From Pseudomonadota bacterium (GTDB lineage: Bacteria; Pseudomonadota; Gammaproteobacteria; Burkholderiales; Thiobacillaceae): a stretch of 6,585 nucleotides of DNA. A program made the translations under genes and the position numbers. The stretch covers positions 1 to 6,585 of the forward strand of contig JAJZTV010000115.1 of assembly GCA_021847385.1 (NCBI GenBank), read 5' to 3'. This document shows, one piece after another, positions 6,481 to 6,585 of this stretch (position 1 is its first letter; each line of letters opens with the position of its first letter). The notes under the pieces were generated by a model. The model did not search any database and was not told where the DNA came from. It saw nothing but the letters and a program-made list of their open reading frames with translations.

Positions 6481-6585
6481 ATGACTGGCCAAGACCTCAT
6501 CTTCCAGCAATTGCATGCCGCCCACCGCCGCTTGCGCATCGCCGTGGTCACCGAGACCTATCCGCCCGAAATCAACGGCGTCGCG
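6481..6585 (+). CDS. N-terminus of a GT4-family glycosyltransferase (runs off the right edge)
   Basis: An open plus-strand frame starts at ATG 6481 and reaches the window end with 35 codons and no stop. An in-frame TAG at 6463 limits the start to ATG 6481 or GTG 6472. GTG has AGG five bases upstream, so it is a real alternative that adds three residues. Residues 18-35 read RIAVVTETYPPEINGVA, the first beta strand and donor-side loop typical of GT-B fold family 4 glycosyltransferases, especially those annotated as GDP-mannose-dependent mannosyltransferases. Such enzymes act in the cytoplasm and transfer a sugar to lipid or glycan acceptors. The sugar and acceptor cannot be read from this fragment. 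It is transcribed away from the cyclase cluster, so a functional link is not implied. Confidence 0.8.
   Translation, partial: MTGQDLIFQQLHAAHRRLRIAVVTETYPPEINGVA

Overview
The window looks like chromosomal DNA of a high-GC Gram-negative proteobacterium. The evidence is classical signal peptides, an outer-membrane beta-barrel protein, a CHASE2-type class III adenylate cyclase and GC-rich codon use. A betaproteobacterium is my best guess, but nothing here fixes the genus.

Layout: four genes lie head to tail on the minus strand, and a fifth points away from them at the right edge. In minus-strand transcription order they are: (1) a CHASE2 sensor adenylate cyclase (3986-6271); (2) after a gap of only 2 bases, an exported protein with an N-terminal TPR segment and a C-terminal beta-barrel resembling the Slam/SlipAM (DUF560) family (2601-3983); (3) after about 108 bases, a secreted protein with an N-terminal FecR domain and a C-terminal region that looks like a TbpB-type small barrel (858-2492); (4) after 110 bases, the first 249 codons of a low-complexity protein without a signal peptide, which leaves the window inside a perfect 24-base tandem repeat (1-747). 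On the plus strand, 6481-6585 holds the first 35 codons of a GT4-like glycosyltransferase. A 209-base divergent intergenic region separates it from the cyclase gene.

How the genes may work together (inference): the Slam/SlipAM-like protein and the barrel-ended FecR protein together resemble a type XI secretion pair, in which a TPR-barrel outer-membrane protein exports a TbpB-like cargo. Here the cargo carries a FecR domain and lacks a credible lipobox. The adenylate cyclase, coupled to the exporter gene, would let an extracytoplasmic cue set cAMP levels. The repeat-rich protein looks like the start of a large surface or secreted protein. The most interesting aspect of the window is this combination: second-messenger sensor, SlipAM-like exporter, FecR-barrel hybrid and repeat protein. 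No RNA genes, CRISPR arrays, insertion sequences or attachment sites were seen.
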